Positions 13,578 through 15,332 of a stretch of DNA of 15,332 bases are shown here, in pieces. The position numbers and the translations under genes are program-made. The stretch comes from CAYWNK01 sp047639615 (GTDB lineage: Bacteria > Planctomycetota > UBA1135 > GCA-002686595), in the NCBI GenBank assembly GCA_047639615.1, contig JBLIOL010000105.1:1-15332 (forward strand), read 5' to 3'. The notes beneath the pieces were generated by a model. The model searched no databases. It saw only the letters and a list, made by a program, of their open reading frames with translations, and had not been told where the DNA came from. Every line of letters begins with the position of its first letter. Positions within the stretch are counted from its first letter, which is position 1.

Positions 13578-14249
13578 ATGCAGATCCTCCTAGTGGAAGA
13601 CGATGTCCGATTGGGCGAGCAGATTCAGACGTCCCTGGTTCGCGCCGGTTTCAAGGCGACTTGGATCACCCGTGGAGATGAGGTTTTGCCCGCGTTTCAT
13701 GCGGACTTCGCGCTGGTGGTGCTCGATCTGATGTTGCCCGGCGCCTACGGCTTGGATGTGCTGAAAGCCCTGCGCGAGCAGTCTGAAGTGCCGATCCTCG
13801 TGTTGAGCGCTAAGCAGGACGCCAGCGTGCGCGTGCGCGCTCTGGAGCTGGGAGCTGACGACTACCTGACCAAGCCCTTTTGGCCGGATGAACTGCTTGC
13901 ACGCGTGCAAGCGCGCCTGCGCCGGCCGAGCTTGGCGCGCGCGGCGGAAGAGATCGATGTGGGCGAGTTGCACTTGGACCTCGATGCACGTCGGGTCACG
14001 GCGCTTGGGGCAGAGCTGACACTTACGCGTGTGGAATACGACCTGCTGCTTTCCCTCGCGCGTAGACCCGGCGCGGCGGTGGAGCGCGGTTGGTTGGCCG
14101 AGAACATCCTCGACCCCGAACGCGAAGGCACGGCGCGCACTCTGGATGTGCACGTCTCGCGCCTACGCAAGAAGCTTGGACCCTGCTCTGGCTACCTAGC
14201 CACTGTGTGGGGTGTGGGCTACCGGTTGGAGCCGGCTCCCCTGGCATGA
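13578..14249 (+). CDS. OmpR/PhoB-family response regulator
   Basis: This 223-residue cytoplasmic transcription factor is phosphorylated by the kinase encoded next. The receiver domain (1-~115) begins MQILLVEDDVRLGEQI with acidic Asp8/Asp9. The phosphoacceptor is Asp50 in LVVLDLMLPGAYGLDVL. Ser76 (VLSAKQ) and Lys99 (DDYLTKPFWPDELLARV) complete the active site. The winged-helix DNA-binding domain (~128-220) has VGELHLDLDARRVTALGAEL, then TLTRVEYDLLLSLARRPG, RTLDVHVSRLRKKLG and VWGVGYRLE, all standard OmpR features. ATG 13578 is chosen over the adjacent GTG 13575 because MQILLVEDD is the usual start. There is no good Shine-Dalgarno sequence. The stop overlaps the kinase ATG (ATGA at 14246). The target genes cannot be read from sequence. 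Confidence 0.93.
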   Translation: MQILLVEDDVRLGEQIQTSLVRAGFKATWITRGDEVLPAFHADFALVVLDLMLPGAYGLDVLKALREQSEVPILVLSAKQDASVRVRALELGADDYLTKPFWPDELLARVQARLRRPSLARAAEEIDVGELHLDLDARRVTALGAELTLTRVEYDLLLSLARRPGAAVERGWLAENILDPEREGTARTLDVHVSRLRKKLGPCSGYLATVWGVGYRLEPAPLA

Positions 14250-15332
14250 AGCTACGCACAAACCTGCTCTTCACGAGTCTGTTGGCGGCGGCGCCACTGG
14301 TCGCCGGTGCTTCGGTGTATCGCGCACGTCAGGCACGTATAGGCGAGGAGGATCGCTTGGAGGCGATTGTGCTGGCGCGCCTGGAGGACGGCGATCTCGA
14401 GCTCTTGGAGACGGATCCCAAGAACTTCCCCATGTCGCGCTTCGACTTCGGTCCAGGACGCAAGCAGCGCATGCAACCGCGAGGCGGGCGCGGTGGGCCC
14501 AGTGGACCAAGTGGTCCCAGTGGACCTGGTGGGCCCGGAGGCCGCGATCAGCGCCGCCCCGGCGGCGGACCTGGCGCTGGGCGCGGTCCGGGTGGACGTG
14601 CCGAGATGCCACGCGATCTATCCATGGTTCCGCGCTATGAGATCCTGGCCTACGATGCGGTCTTCGACTCTGAGATTCATGGCATCCCGCCGCTCCCGCG
14701 TGAGCTGGAAGTGGCCTTGGAGACAGGTGAGCGACGAGCGTCTCAGGAGATTGAACGAGACGGGTCCTACCTCTTCCAAGTGGCCTTCCGCACCGAGTGG
14801 AGCGATAGTCCCGCAGCCGTGGTCTTGATCACGCGACACAGCCCCATGCGCATGCCGCGCGCTCGGGACTTCCTCGCCAGTGGCCTCCTGGCAGGTGGGC
14901 TAGTCCTTGTGGTTAGTCTGCTGGCGGCCGGTCCCTTGGTGGCGCGTATTCGGCGTTTGACCCTGGCCTTGGAACCGGATGATTCCGTGGACCCCGTGGC
15001 CCCGATCGATGGAGAGTTCCTCAAGGGTCGCGACGAAATCGCCGAGCTCGCGCGTTCCTTGGATCGCAGCCGCGCCTGCCTGCGTGGGGCGCTCGAGGAT
15101 GTGGCTAGCCGCGAACAGGGACTGCGCCAGTTCGTGGAGAACACCACCCATGACGTGGCCATTCCGTTGACGGTGCTGCAAGGCCACTTGGCCAGCCTGG
15201 CCGACAACGCAGATAATCCCGCGGCCCTTTCGGGCGCCATGGAAGAAGCTCACTACGTGGCGGCGATCCTGCGCAACCTCTCGACGGTGGCGCGCCTCGA
15301 AGCGGGCGAGCAAGCACTGGAGCGCGGTGATG
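14246..15332 (+). CDS. Sensor histidine kinase with collagen-like periplasmic tract, 3'-truncated by window edge
   Basis: The frame is open from ATG 14246 to the window end (362 codons), so the ATPase domain is missing here. Layout: TM1 about 7-24 (LLFTSLLAAAPLVAGASV); an extracytoplasmic region about 25-208; TM2 about 209-233 (LASGLLAGGLVLVVSLLAAG); a HAMP-like linker to about 285; then the dimerisation/phosphotransfer helix. The phosphoacceptor His302 is in VENTTHDVAIPLTVLQGHLA, an H-box of the HDxxxPLT type. Seven consecutive Gly-X-Y triplets lie at residues 81-101 (GPS three times, GPG twice), inside a Gly/Pro/Arg-rich stretch from 70 to 118. The ATGA overlap with the regulator makes them a cognate pair. 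The signal is unknown; the nearby HMA protein makes a metal one thinkable, no more. Confidence 0.9.
   Translation, partial: MKLRTNLLFTSLLAAAPLVAGASVYRARQARIGEEDRLEAIVLARLEDGDLELLETDPKNFPMSRFDFGPGRKQRMQPRGGRGGPSGPSGPSGPGGPGGRDQRRPGGGPGAGRGPGGRAEMPRDLSMVPRYEILAYDAVFDSEIHGIPPLPRELEVALETGERRASQEIERDGSYLFQVAFRTEWSDSPAAVVLITRHSPMRMPRARDFLASGLLAGGLVLVVSLLAAGPLVARIRRLTLALEPDDSVDPVAPIDGEFLKGRDEIAELARSLDRSRACLRGALEDVASREQGLRQFVENTTHDVAIPLTVLQGHLASLADNADNPAALSGAMEEAHYVAAILRNLSTVARLEAGEQALERGD
14486..14548 (+). repeat. Gly-X-Y (collagen-like) coding repeat in the histidine kinase
   Basis: Seven 9-nt units encode Gly-X-Y, with the core GGxCCxAGT (Gly-Pro-Ser) repeated three times and then Gly-Pro-Gly twice. 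Synonymous third positions vary between units, so the repeat is kept at the protein level and is not a recent DNA duplication. Confidence 0.7.

Noticed and set aside
14212..14640. Plus-strand frame of 142 codons overlapping the kinase start
   Set aside because: It is out of frame with a kinase that has clear transmembrane helices and an H-box; its Arg/Trp/Gly-rich product is a shadow of the Gly-Pro tract.
1..15332. CRISPR arrays, tRNA or rRNA genes, insertion sequences and attachment sites
   Set aside because: I found no regularly spaced repeats of CRISPR type, no tRNA or rRNA signature and no transposase or integrase frame.

Overview
The window is a flagellar gene cluster from a Gram-negative-type (diderm) bacterium of moderately high GC, followed by four unrelated genes. 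P-ring (FlgI), L-ring (FlgH) and heptose-isomerase (GmhA) genes point to an outer membrane with LPS-type sugars. The flgF-G-A-H-I-J-N-K-L order, a sigma-54 promoter, an FlgH with no lipobox and several starts without a Shine-Dalgarno sequence would suit Planctomycetota or a deltaproteobacterium-like lineage. That placement is inference; no marker gene is present.

Layout. Positions 1-1626 hold the 3' part of the hook gene flgE. A strong 18-bp hairpin follows (1681-1720). Positions 1734-1894 carry a well-formed regulatory region: two near-identical 19-mers 32 bp apart, each with a GGAA/TTCC dyad, and a near-consensus sigma-54 -24/-12 element whose predicted start site is only about 3 nt before the flgF ATG. 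From 1908 to 12232 eleven genes run on the plus strand, tightly packed with ATGA or TAATG overlaps or gaps of 3-20 nt: flgF, flgG (rod), flgA (P-ring chaperone), flgH (L ring), flgI (P ring), flgJ (rod-binding domain only), an flgN-like chaperone, flgK and flgL (hook-filament junction), a 98-residue unknown protein, and an Eis-like GNAT acetyltransferase. A clear intrinsic terminator at 12252-12298 ends the unit.

Beyond it, gmhA (sedoheptulose-7-phosphate isomerase) lies convergently on the minus strand. A small membrane-anchored heavy-metal-associated (HMA) protein is divergent from gmhA. An OmpR-family response regulator and a histidine kinase follow, overlapping by ATGA; the kinase runs off the window and has a collagen-like Gly-X-Y tract in its extracytoplasmic region.

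How it fits together. The operon appears to give coordinated sigma-54-dependent expression of the distal rod, the rings and their assembly factors, and the junction proteins with their chaperone. Two non-standard genes are built into its 3' end. These two, the architecture of the flgF promoter, and the repeat-rich promoters of the HMA gene and the two-component pair are the least ordinary parts. I saw no RNA genes, insertion sequences, CRISPR arrays or attachment sites, and no gene-free stretch exceeds about 300 bases.
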